Assembly (NCBI RefSeq): GCF_003448965.1
Contig: NZ_QRGC01000022.1
Location: 35,505-99,504 of the forward strand
Length of the DNA stretch: 64,000 nucleotides
Source of the DNA: Oceanicella sp. SM1341
GTDB taxonomy: Bacteria; Pseudomonadota; Alphaproteobacteria; Rhodobacterales; Rhodobacteraceae
Reading direction: 5' to 3'
Shown here: positions 35,437 to 43,153 of the stretch, in pieces
How the letters are laid out: each line of letters begins with the position of its first letter
Numbering within the stretch: the stretch's first letter is position 1
Position numbers and translations under genes: made by a program
The notes under the pieces: model-generated
Told to the model about the DNA's origin: nothing
What the model saw: only the letters and a program-made list of their open reading frames with translations
Database searches by the model: none

Positions 35437-35906
35437 TCGAGGACATCGACGGCCGCACCGAAACCCTCGGCGAGATCGGCCTCAACCATTTCGCGCCCTA
35501 CCTGATGAACCGCATCATGGGGCGCTACAACGACACGCTGCGCGGCGGGCTGAAGGCCAACGGTCTCACCACGGCGCAGATGCGCGCGCTCGCCACGCTG
35601 GTGTCGATCGGGCCGGTGACGATCAACGAGCTCTCGGTGCTCTCGGTCTTCGAACAGTCGACCATGAGCCGGACGCTCGACGCGATGGAGGCGGCGGGTT
35701 TCGTGCGCCGCGAGGCCTCCGAGACCGACAGCCGCGTGCGCCTCATCCACGTGACGGACGAGGGGCGGCGCACCTTCGAGAACGCCTGGCCGGCGATGCA
35801 CGCGGTCTATTCCGCGATGTTCGACGGCGTGGGCGCTGACGAGCGGGCGGCCTTCGTCGCCACGCTGCAGAAGATTTTGCGAAACATCAGGCAACACGAG
35901 ATCTGA
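35433..35906 (+). CDS. MarR-family transcriptional regulator (island regulator 2)
   Basis: The 157-residue winged-helix protein has the recognition segment VLSVFEQSTMSRTLDAMEAAG and wing ETDSRVRLIHVTDEG. It is translationally coupled to the second FAD enzyme and precedes the indolepyruvate oxidoreductase genes by 48 bp, so it probably senses a pathway intermediate. No TTCA-N4-TGAA box lies directly before it. Confidence 0.9.
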   Translation: MIEDIDGRTETLGEIGLNHFAPYLMNRIMGRYNDTLRGGLKANGLTTAQMRALATLVSIGPVTINELSVLSVFEQSTMSRTLDAMEAAGFVRREASETDSRVRLIHVTDEGRRTFENAWPAMHAVYSAMFDGVGADERAAFVATLQKILRNIRQHEI

Positions 35907-35954
35907 CCCGGTCCGCCACACCCCAGGCAGGACGCTCAGGCAGGGAGACCCAGT

Positions 35955-38105
35955 ATGGCAGAGAGATCATTCGCCAAGGAAGTGCAGAAGCTCCGGATGG
36001 GCGCCGGAGAGGAATTCTCCGGTGAGGGCATCCTCGCCATCACCAAGGCCCTGCTGGAAAACGGCGTGGGCTATGTGGGCGGCTACCAGGGCGCGCCGAT
36101 CAGCCACCTGATGGACGTGCTCTCCGACGCGCAGGAGATCCTGGGCGAGCTGGGCGTGCATTTCGAGGCCTCGGCCTCGGAGGCGACGGCCACCGCCATG
36201 CTCTCGGCCTCGGTGCATTACCCGGTGCGCGGCGCCGTCACCTACAAGTCGGTGGTGGGCACCAACGTGGCCTCCGACGCGCTGGCCAACCTCGCCTCGG
36301 GCGGGGTCACGGGCGGTGCGCTCATCATCTGCGGCGAGGATTACGGCGAAGGCTCCTCCATCATGCAGGAGCGCAGCCACGCCTTCGCGATGAAGAGCCA
36401 GGTCTGGCTGCTCGATCCGCGCCCCAACGTGCCCTCCATCGTGAAATGCGTGGGCGACGGGTTCGCGCTCTCCGAGGTCTCCAACACCCCGGTGATGATG
36501 CAGGTGCGCATCCGCTGCTGCCACGTGCACGGCTCCTTCATCGCCTCGGACAACCGCAAGCCCGAGTTCTCGGTGCGCGACGCGATGGAGAACCCGCGCC
36601 GCGACACCGCGCGCATCGTGCTGCCCCCCGCCTCCTTCCTGCACGAGAAGGAAAAGCTGGAGAGCCGCAAGCCCGCCGCGATCAAATTCCTCAAGGACAA
36701 CAAGATCAACGAGTTCCTCGGCGGGGCCACCGGCAAGATCGGCATCGTGATGCAGGGCGGCATGTACAACGGCGTGATCCGCGCCCTGCAGCGCATGGGC
36801 CTCGCGAACGCCTGGGGCGACACCGACGTGCCGCTCTACGTGATGAACTGCGTCTACCCGGTGGTCGAGGACGAGTTCCTCGAGTTCTGCGAGGGCAAGG
36901 ACGCGGTGCTGATCGTGGAGGAGGGCCACCCGGACTACCTCGAGCAGAACTTCGCCCATATCCTCTACAAGGCCGGCCGCACCCTGCACCTGGGCGGCAA
37001 GGACGTGCTGCCCATGGGCGGCGAATACACCGGCAAGGTGATGCTCGACGGCATCTCCGCCTTCGTGCGCGACCATGCGCCGGAGATGCTCGCCGCCCCC
37101 CTGCGCGCGCCCAACCGCGAGGAAGACGCGGGCTCGGTGCCCGATCTCACCGGCAAGATCCCCGGCCGCCCGCCCGGGTTCTGCGTCGGCTGCCCGGAGC
37201 GGCCGATCTTCGCCGCCACCAAGCTGGTGGAGGAGGAGATGGGCAAGCACCACATCTCCTCCGACATCGGCTGCCACCTGTTCTCCTCCATGCCGCCCTT
37301 CGAGCTGGGCGCGACCACGATGGGCTACGGGCTCGGCCCCGCCTCCGCCTCGGCCTTCCACGCCGACGGTGCGCGGCGCACCATCTCCTTCGTGGGCGAC
37401 GGCGGCTTCTGGCACAACGGCCTCACCTCCTCCATCGGCAACGCGGTGTTCAACAAGTCCGACGGCGTGATCATCGTGGTCGACAACTTCTACTCCGCCG
37501 CCACCGGCGGGCAGGACATCCTCTCCTCCCGCGCCACCAACAAGACCAAGCAGACGCAGAATTCCATCACCTCCGCGGTGAAGGGCATGGGCGTGAAATG
37601 GGTGCGCCAGATCGACCACACCTATGACGTGGGCAAGATGCGCGCCACGCTGAAGGAGGCGCTCACCACCGATATGGAGGGGCCCAAGGTGATCGTCGCC
37701 TCCTCCGAGTGCATGCTCAACAAGCAGCGCCGGGTGAAGCCGCAGATGAACAAGGCGATCAAGGACGGCGAGCGGGTGATCAAGCCCCGTTTCGGTGTCG
37801 ACGAGGACGTGTGCACGGGCGATCACGCCTGCATGCGCCTCTCCGGCTGCCCCTCGCTCTCGGTGAAGACCCTCGACGACCCGCTGCGCGACGACCCCGT
37901 CGCCAGCATCGACCAGAACTGCGTCGGCTGCGGCAACTGCGGCGAGGTGGCCGATGCGGCCGTGCTCTGCCCCAGCTTCTACCGCGCCGATGTCGTCCAC
38001 AATCCCAACGAGCGCGACCGGCGCCGCGACCGCTTCCGCAAGCGGGTCATCGGCTGGCTGCAGACCCGCCGCGAGAGCGGCCGGCTCGTGTTCCAGGAGG
38101 CCTGA
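35955..38105 (+). CDS. iorA: Indolepyruvate ferredoxin oxidoreductase, alpha subunit-like
   Basis: The 716-residue TPP enzyme subunit has the pyrimidine-binding half first (GVGYVGGYQGAPISHLMD), then the TPP site FVGDGGFWHNGLTSSIGNAV. A C-terminal pair of [4Fe-4S] motifs runs at about residues 617-671 (CTGDHACMRLSGC, CVGCGNC, CPSF). The family oxidatively decarboxylates aryl 2-oxo acids to aryl-acyl-CoA with ferredoxin. Indolepyruvate is the classical substrate; isatinate, itself an aryl 2-oxo acid, is a plausible alternative given the neighbouring isatin hydrolase. The beta subunit begins 3 bp downstream. Confidence 0.9.
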   Translation: MAERSFAKEVQKLRMGAGEEFSGEGILAITKALLENGVGYVGGYQGAPISHLMDVLSDAQEILGELGVHFEASASEATATAMLSASVHYPVRGAVTYKSVVGTNVASDALANLASGGVTGGALIICGEDYGEGSSIMQERSHAFAMKSQVWLLDPRPNVPSIVKCVGDGFALSEVSNTPVMMQVRIRCCHVHGSFIASDNRKPEFSVRDAMENPRRDTARIVLPPASFLHEKEKLESRKPAAIKFLKDNKINEFLGGATGKIGIVMQGGMYNGVIRALQRMGLANAWGDTDVPLYVMNCVYPVVEDEFLEFCEGKDAVLIVEEGHPDYLEQNFAHILYKAGRTLHLGGKDVLPMGGEYTGKVMLDGISAFVRDHAPEMLAAPLRAPNREEDAGSVPDLTGKIPGRPPGFCVGCPERPIFAATKLVEEEMGKHHISSDIGCHLFSSMPPFELGATTMGYGLGPASASAFHADGARRTISFVGDGGFWHNGLTSSIGNAVFNKSDGVIIVVDNFYSAATGGQDILSSRATNKTKQTQNSITSAVKGMGVKWVRQIDHTYDVGKMRATLKEALTTDMEGPKVIVASSECMLNKQRRVKPQMNKAIKDGERVIKPRFGVDEDVCTGDHACMRLSGCPSLSVKTLDDPLRDDPVASIDQNCVGCGNCGEVADAAVLCPSFYRADVVHNPNERDRRRDRFRKRVIGWLQTRRESGRLVFQEA

Positions 38106-38108
38106 TCC

Positions 38109-39659
38109 ATGAACATGCAGGTTGATATCCCCACCGACGCGGAGGCGAACCGCATCCTCAAGCTCGCCTGTCTCGCCGTGGGCGGGCAGGGCGGCGGCGT
38201 GCTGACCGACTGGATCGTCGCGGTGGCGGAGGCGAACGGCTATGTCGCCCAGTCCACCTCGGTGGCGGGCGTGGCTCAGCGCACGGGCGCCACGATCTAC
38301 TACGTGGAGATGACGAAGCACACCGACCGGCTGCCGGTGTTCTCGCTCAGCCCCTCGGAGGGGGACGTGGACATCCTGATCTCGGCCGAGCTGATGGAGG
38401 CCGGCCGCTCGGTGATGCGCGGGTTCGTCACGCCCGACCGCACCACGCTCATCGCCTCCGCCCACCGCATCGCCGCGGTGTCGGAGAAGATCGAGCCGGG
38501 TGACGGGCGGGCCAACAGCGAGGAGGTGCTCACCGCCTGCTCGCTGGCCGCGAAGCGCCTGGTGGCCTTCGACATGGAGACGATGGCGGTGAAGGCGGGC
38601 TCGGTGATCTCCGCCTCGCTGCTCGGCGCGCTCGCGGGCTCGGGCGCGCTGCCCTTCCCGCGCGAGAGCTACGAGGAGATCATCCGCGCCTCCGGCCGCG
38701 GCGTGGAGGCGAGCCTGCGCGCCTTCACCGCCGGCTACGAGCGCGCCATGCGCCGCGACGAGAGCGGCGACGTGATCGAGATGGTCGAGGAGCCCGCGCC
38801 CGGCGCGCTGCCGGGCATCCGCGGCCCCGAGGGCATGCTGAAGAAATGGCAGGCGCTCGAGGCCCGGGTGCAGGCGCTGCCCGCCCCGGTGCAGGACCTC
38901 GCCCTGCGCGGCCTGCGCAAGGTGGTCGATTTCCAGGACCTCGCCTATGGCGCGGAGTACCTCGACCGGCTGGACCGCGCGGTGGCGCTCGACAGCGCGG
39001 AGCAGGGCCACGCCCTGTCGCTCGCCGCGGCCAAGCACCTCGCCAACGCCATGTGCTACGACGACATCATCCGCGTGGCCGACCTCAAGACCCGCGCCCA
39101 CCGCTTTGCCCGGGTGCGCAAGGAGGTGGGTGTGCGCGAGGAGAACGTGCTGCAGCTCACCGAGTATTTCCACCCCCGGGCCGAGGAGTTCTGCGGCACC
39201 ATGCCGGCTTTCCTCGGCGCTGCCATCGAGAAGCGCCCGAAGCTCTTCGCCTGGCTCGACCGGCGGCTGAACAAGGGCCGGCGCATCCGGACCGACAGCG
39301 CGCGCGGCTTTGCCATGCTGTGGATGGTGGGCGGCCTGCGCCCGATGCGCCGCCGCCTGCTGCGCCACAAGGTGGAGCGCGCGCATCTGGAGGAATGGTA
39401 CGCCCTCGCCCTCGGCACCGTGGCGTCGGACTACGCCCTCGCGGTGGAGATCCTGAACTGCCGCCGGCTGATCAAGGGCTATTCCGACACCCATGTGCGC
39501 GGGCATTCGAAATACGCCCGGGTGATCGGCGCGCTCGACATGCTGCGCGGGCGCGAGGACGCCGCCGACTGGCTGCGCCGCCTGCGCGAGGCCGCGCTGA
39601 AGGACGAGAAGGGCGTGCAGCTCGACGGCGCGCTCAAGACCGTGGCCTCGTTTGCCTGA
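38109..39659 (+). CDS. iorB: Indolepyruvate oxidoreductase, beta subunit-like with DUF6537-type extension
   Basis: The 516-residue partner has an N-terminal gamma-domain (LACLAVGGQGGGVLTDWIVA and QSTSVAGVAQRTGATIYYVE). A long helical C-terminal extension (about 270 residues, with ARVRKEVGVREENVLQLTEYF and HSKYARVIGALDMLRGREDA) makes it far longer than archaeal IorB of about 200 residues. This long form is usual in proteobacteria. It would complete the 2-oxo acid:ferredoxin oxidoreductase. Confidence 0.88.
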   Translation: MNMQVDIPTDAEANRILKLACLAVGGQGGGVLTDWIVAVAEANGYVAQSTSVAGVAQRTGATIYYVEMTKHTDRLPVFSLSPSEGDVDILISAELMEAGRSVMRGFVTPDRTTLIASAHRIAAVSEKIEPGDGRANSEEVLTACSLAAKRLVAFDMETMAVKAGSVISASLLGALAGSGALPFPRESYEEIIRASGRGVEASLRAFTAGYERAMRRDESGDVIEMVEEPAPGALPGIRGPEGMLKKWQALEARVQALPAPVQDLALRGLRKVVDFQDLAYGAEYLDRLDRAVALDSAEQGHALSLAAAKHLANAMCYDDIIRVADLKTRAHRFARVRKEVGVREENVLQLTEYFHPRAEEFCGTMPAFLGAAIEKRPKLFAWLDRRLNKGRRIRTDSARGFAMLWMVGGLRPMRRRLLRHKVERAHLEEWYALALGTVASDYALAVEILNCRRLIKGYSDTHVRGHSKYARVIGALDMLRGREDAADWLRRLREAALKDEKGVQLDGALKTVASFA

Positions 39660-39666
39660 AGGCCGG

Positions 39667-39689
39667 GGCGCCCGGGGCCCCCGGGCGCC
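39667..39689. terminator. Hairpin between convergent iorB-like and marR 3 genes
   Basis: GGCGCCCGG and CCGGGCGCC form a perfect 9-bp stem with a 5-nt loop exactly between the two stop codons. It has no U-tract but is well placed to stop both transcripts. Confidence 0.5.
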
Positions 39690-40199
39690 TCAGCGCGCGA
39701 GGGCGACGAGAAACGCCTTCAGCCGGCGCCGGTCCGCGGCGGGGAAGCGCGAGAGCACCTGCGCCTCGTGCCCGCGCGCGAGGCTGAGCAGCGGCTCTAC
39801 CCGCGCGCGGCCCTCTGGCGTGAGCGAGACGAGTGCCAGCCGGCGGTCCGAGGGGTCGGAGCGGCGCAGCACCAGGCCCGCGCGCTCCATCACGTTCAGC
39901 GTCTTGGTGAGGCGGGGCTGGTCGAACAGGGTCTGGTGGGCGAGCTCGGTCACCTTCAGCCCCTCGCGCGAGGCGAGACAGGCGAGGATGCGCCATTCCG
40001 GCACCCGCAGCCCGTGCGCCGCCACAAGGGTGTGAAACTCGGCGCTGGCCCGCGCGCTGGCGGCGGCGAGCAGGTAGAGCAGGTAGTCGTCGGTGAAGCC
40101 CGGGCTCAGCGGCGGCTCCTGCTCCGGCGCGGGCAGGGGGGCGGCATCTGCTTCGGGGGCGAGGCGCGCGGCGTCGTTCTGGTCGGCGTCGGTGGTCAA
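39690..40199 (-). CDS. MarR-family transcriptional regulator (island regulator 3)
   Basis: The 169-residue regulator has an acidic/Pro N-terminal tail of about 33 residues, recognition region TELAHQTLFDQPRLTKTLNVMERAG and wing PSDRRLALVSLTPEG. It diverges from the Rieske operon. The operator at 40293-40318 lies in the shared spacer, overlapping the predicted promoter of the Rieske genes. It is the natural local regulator of that operon. Confidence 0.9.
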   Translation of the reverse strand: MTTDADQNDAARLAPEADAAPLPAPEQEPPLSPGFTDDYLLYLLAAASARASAEFHTLVAAHGLRVPEWRILACLASREGLKVTELAHQTLFDQPRLTKTLNVMERAGLVLRRSDPSDRRLALVSLTPEGRARVEPLLSLARGHEAQVLSRFPAADRRRLKAFLVALAR

Positions 40200-40268
40200 G
40201 CGGGTCTCCCTCGTGTCGGGCCTGTCTACACAAGCGCTGGCGCCCTGTCGTGGTTTTTCGAAAGCAGA

Positions 40269-40297
40269 TTGACAGACCAGGATTCCACGTCAAGAAT
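40269..40297 (+). promoter_or_regulatory. Sigma70-type promoter of the Rieske operon
   Basis: TTGACA at 40269-40274, a 17-bp spacer, then AAGAAT at 40292-40297. The predicted transcript starts near 40304, inside the MarR-type operator. This makes an ATG at 40310 an unlikely start for the first gene. Confidence 0.6.
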
Positions 40298-40318
40298 GCA
40301 TGAAAATTCATGAAAGAA
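40293..40318. promoter_or_regulatory. Double-box operator over the Rieske-operon promoter
   Basis: The 14-bp palindrome CATGAAAATTCATG (40299-40312) is identical to the core of the kynU operator. The flanking outer arms are degenerate (AGAA on both sides). It covers the -10 element and the predicted start point, the classic position for repression. Confidence 0.6.
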
Positions 40319-40333
40319 AAGCCAGCAGGAGAG

Positions 40334-41272
40334 ATGCCAGTGACCAGCCTGACCATGACGGTACGCGAGATCCGCGAGGAGACGCCGCGCATCCGCTCCG
40401 TGGTGCTCGAGACCGCGGCGGACGCACCGCTGCCGGGGTTCGAGGCCGGGGCGCATCTGCGCGTCTCGCTGCCGGGCGGGGGCGACCGGGCCTATTCGCT
40501 GGTCGACCTGCCGCAGTGGCGCGACGGCCGGCACTACGTGCTGGGCGTGCTGCTGGAGGAGAACAGCACCGGCGGTTCCACCCACATGCACGGGCTGAAG
40601 GTGGGCGACAGGCTCACCGTCACCGCGCCGCAGAATCACTTCCCCCTCGGCGCGGGACCGGTGCATCTCATCGCGGGGGGCATCGGCATCACGCCCATCC
40701 TCTCCATGGCCGCGGCGCTGGAGGCGGCGGGGCGCGACTACGTGCTCGACTATTACGGCCGTTCCGAGGGGCATCTCGCCTTCCTCGCCGAGCTTACCGC
40801 GCTCTGCGGGCCGCGCCTTCGCGTGCATTACGACGATGCCGGCGCCGTGCCTCTGGCCGAGACCGTCGCCGCCGCCGCGGCCTCGGGCGCCGAGATCCAT
40901 GTCTGCGGGCCCAAGGGGATGATCGAGGCGGTGCGGGCTGCGGCCGGCGCGGCCCCGGTGCGCTTCGAGATCTTCACCGCCGAGCCGGCGGCGCAGGAGG
41001 GCGACGCGCCCTTCGAGGTGCAGGCCGGCCGCGACGGCCCGGTCATCACCGTGAACCCGGGCCAGAGCATCATCGAGGCCCTGGAGGACGCAGGCATCGA
41101 TGTCGTCTATGATTGCCAGCGCGGGGACTGCGGCATCTGCCAGGTCGACGTGCTGGAGGGCATCCCGGACCACCGCGATGTCGTGCTCTCCGAGGCCGAG
41201 CGCGAGTCCAATTCGGTGATGCAGATCTGCGTGTCGCGGGCGAAGAGCGCGCGGCTGGTCCTCGACCTCTGA
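40334..41272 (+). CDS. Rieske oxygenase reductase (PDR/VanB-type ferredoxin-NAD(P)H reductase)
   Basis: The roughly 312-residue electron-transfer protein has a flavin domain (GDRAYSLVD), the nucleotide motif LIAGGIGITPILSM and a C-terminal plant-type [2Fe-2S] domain with CQRGDCGIC and a distal Cys in MQICVSR. It passes electrons from NAD(P)H to the oxygenase encoded 15 bp downstream. AGGAG at 40326 supports the ATG at 40334 or a GTG at 40340 (better spacing); an upstream ATG at 40310 lies in the operator. Confidence 0.9.
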   Translation: MPVTSLTMTVREIREETPRIRSVVLETAADAPLPGFEAGAHLRVSLPGGGDRAYSLVDLPQWRDGRHYVLGVLLEENSTGGSTHMHGLKVGDRLTVTAPQNHFPLGAGPVHLIAGGIGITPILSMAAALEAAGRDYVLDYYGRSEGHLAFLAELTALCGPRLRVHYDDAGAVPLAETVAAAAASGAEIHVCGPKGMIEAVRAAAGAAPVRFEIFTAEPAAQEGDAPFEVQAGRDGPVITVNPGQSIIEALEDAGIDVVYDCQRGDCGICQVDVLEGIPDHRDVVLSEAERESNSVMQICVSRAKSARLVLDL

Positions 41273-41286
41273 CAGGGAGACAGAAC

Positions 41287-42633
41287 GTGAGCAAATACGC
41301 CAGCAATCCCGACGCCATCCGCGCCCTGGTGCGGCCCGAAGAGGTGCACCGCGACGTCTACACCAGCCCGGAGGTGTTCCGGCTGGAGATGCGCCATCTC
41401 TTCGCCAACACCTGGGTCTACGTGGGCCACGCCAGCCAGATCCCGGAGAAGGGCGACTACATCACCACCGAGATCGGCGACCAGCCGGTGCTCGTGGTGC
41501 GCCACACCGACATGTCGGTGCATGTGCTCTACAACCGCTGCCCGCACAAGGGGGTGAAGATCGCCTCGGAAGCCTGCGGGAACACGGGGAAATTCTTCCG
41601 CTGCCCCTACCACGCCTGGTCGTTCAAGACCAATGGCAACCTGCTCGCCATCCCGCTGAAGAAGGGCTACGAGAACACCGGGCTGGAGAACTCGGAGGCG
41701 GTGAAGGGCCTCGCCCCGGTGGCGCATGTGAAGGTCTACCGCGACTTCATCTTCGCCAGGCTCAACGACGCGGGCGAGAGCTTCGAGGAGTTCTTCGGCG
41801 AGAGCCTGTCCTCGATCGACAACATGATCGACCGCTCGCCCGAGGGGAAGCTGGTGCTCGAGGGCGCGCCGCTGCGCTACATGCACAACTGCAACTGGAA
41901 GATGCTGGTCGAGAACCAGACCGACACCTGCCACCCGATGGTGGCGCATGAGAGCTCGGCCGGCACCGCCGTTTCGGTGTGGGAGAAGGAGCAGGCCAAG
42001 GGCGGGCCGAAGCCGATGGCCGTCGAGGTCTACGCGCCCTTCATGGCGCCCTACGAGTTCTTCGAGGGCATGGGCATCCGGGTCTGGCCGCATGGCCACG
42101 GGCACACCGGGGTCACCACCTCGATCCACGCCGACTACTCGGCCGTGCCGGGCTACTTCGACCAGATGGTGGAGACCTACGGCGAGGAGCGCGCACGCCA
42201 GATCCTCGGCGAGAACCGGCACAACACGGTCTATTTCCCGCACATCATGGTGAAGGGCCCGATCCAGACCCTGCGCCTGTTCAAGCCCATCGCGGCGGAC
42301 AAGACGCTGGTGGAGAGCTACACCTTCCGCCTGGTCGGCGCGCCGGACATGCTCTTCGAGCGCACGCTGATGTACAACCGGCTGATCAACGCGCCCACCT
42401 CCATCGTCGGCCACGACGATCTCGAGGTCTACGAGCGCGCGCAGAAGGGCCTCGCGGCCGACGCGCTGGAATGGGTCAACGTCCAGCGCCTCTACGAGCC
42501 GGGCGAGGACCACGAGGAGACCGCCATCGCCAACGGCACCTCCGAGCGCCAGATGCGCAACCAGTTCGCCGCCTGGGTGCATTACATGACCCTCGACATG
42601 GAAGAGCCCGCCCGCGTGGAGGCCGCAGAATGA
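41287..42633 (+). CDS. Rieske aromatic ring-hydroxylating oxygenase, alpha subunit
   Basis: The 448-residue catalytic subunit has the Rieske ligands C85-P-H87 and C106-P-Y-H109, and the mononuclear iron site NWKMLVENQTDTCHPMVAH with H216 and H221 as ligands and D213 as bridging Asp. The start is GTG at 41287 after GGGAGACAGAAC. The family hydroxylates arenes or heteroarenes. Within this island a 2-oxindole- or indole-acetate-type ring is the favoured substrate, and anthranilate is the main alternative. It overlaps the beta gene (ATGA). Confidence 0.93.
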   Translation: MSKYASNPDAIRALVRPEEVHRDVYTSPEVFRLEMRHLFANTWVYVGHASQIPEKGDYITTEIGDQPVLVVRHTDMSVHVLYNRCPHKGVKIASEACGNTGKFFRCPYHAWSFKTNGNLLAIPLKKGYENTGLENSEAVKGLAPVAHVKVYRDFIFARLNDAGESFEEFFGESLSSIDNMIDRSPEGKLVLEGAPLRYMHNCNWKMLVENQTDTCHPMVAHESSAGTAVSVWEKEQAKGGPKPMAVEVYAPFMAPYEFFEGMGIRVWPHGHGHTGVTTSIHADYSAVPGYFDQMVETYGEERARQILGENRHNTVYFPHIMVKGPIQTLRLFKPIAADKTLVESYTFRLVGAPDMLFERTLMYNRLINAPTSIVGHDDLEVYERAQKGLAADALEWVNVQRLYEPGEDHEETAIANGTSERQMRNQFAAWVHYMTLDMEEPARVEAAE

Positions 42634-43142
42634 CCACCGACACCCTGACCCGCCTCACCCCCGACACGGTGACCGAGGCCGACCTCACCGCCTTCATCTA
42701 CCGCGAGGCGCGCCTGCTCGACGAGCTGCGGTACGAGGACTGGCTGAAGCTCTACACGGAAGATGCGCATTACTGGATGCCGGCCGAGTGGCAGCAGACC
42801 GACCCGCGCCTGCAGGCCTCGCTGATGTACGAGGACATGCTGCTGCTGCGCATCCGCGTGGAGCGGCTGGCCGGCGCGCGCACCTTCTCGCAGAAGCCGA
42901 AAAGCCGGGCCCAGCACCTGCTGCAGGCCCCGCAGGTGGACGAGATGAACCCGGGCGCGAACCTGTTCCGCACCTGGACCTCGTTCCACTACGTCGAGAC
43001 CCGGGGCGACGAGAAGGAATTCTTCGCCGGCTGGGCGAAGCACGAGATCCGGGTGGAGGAGGGGGCGCTGAAGATCGCGCTCAAGCGGGTCGACCTGCTG
43101 AACTTCGACGCGCCCTTCGGCAATATCCAGCTCTTCATGTGA
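42630..43142 (+). CDS. Rieske oxygenase beta subunit
   Basis: The 170-residue NTF2-like small subunit has the family start FIYREARLLDELRYEDWLKL and YEDMLLLRIRVERL, and it ends with the typical LLNFDAPFGNIQLFM. It is structural and stabilises the alpha3beta3 hexamer. It is coupled to the alpha gene by a 4-bp overlap. Confidence 0.92.
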   Translation: MTTDTLTRLTPDTVTEADLTAFIYREARLLDELRYEDWLKLYTEDAHYWMPAEWQQTDPRLQASLMYEDMLLLRIRVERLAGARTFSQKPKSRAQHLLQAPQVDEMNPGANLFRTWTSFHYVETRGDEKEFFAGWAKHEIRVEEGALKIALKRVDLLNFDAPFGNIQLFM

Positions 43143-43153
43143 GGCCCCGACAC

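Noticed and set aside
35967..39506. Very long leftward open frame (over 1100 codons) opposite the iorAB-like genes
   Set aside because: It is antisense to two well-conserved genes. Its His/Ala/Gly/Arg-rich translation is typical of GC-rich shadow frames and shows no domain.
41287..43142. Naming the Rieske oxygenase anthranilate 1,2-dioxygenase (antAB)
   Set aside because: Anthranilate is a reasonable substrate because KynU makes it, but the operon partners (CoA ligase, thiolase-like, isatin hydrolase-like) do not fit the simple anthranilate-to-catechol route, and no catechol genes are in the window.
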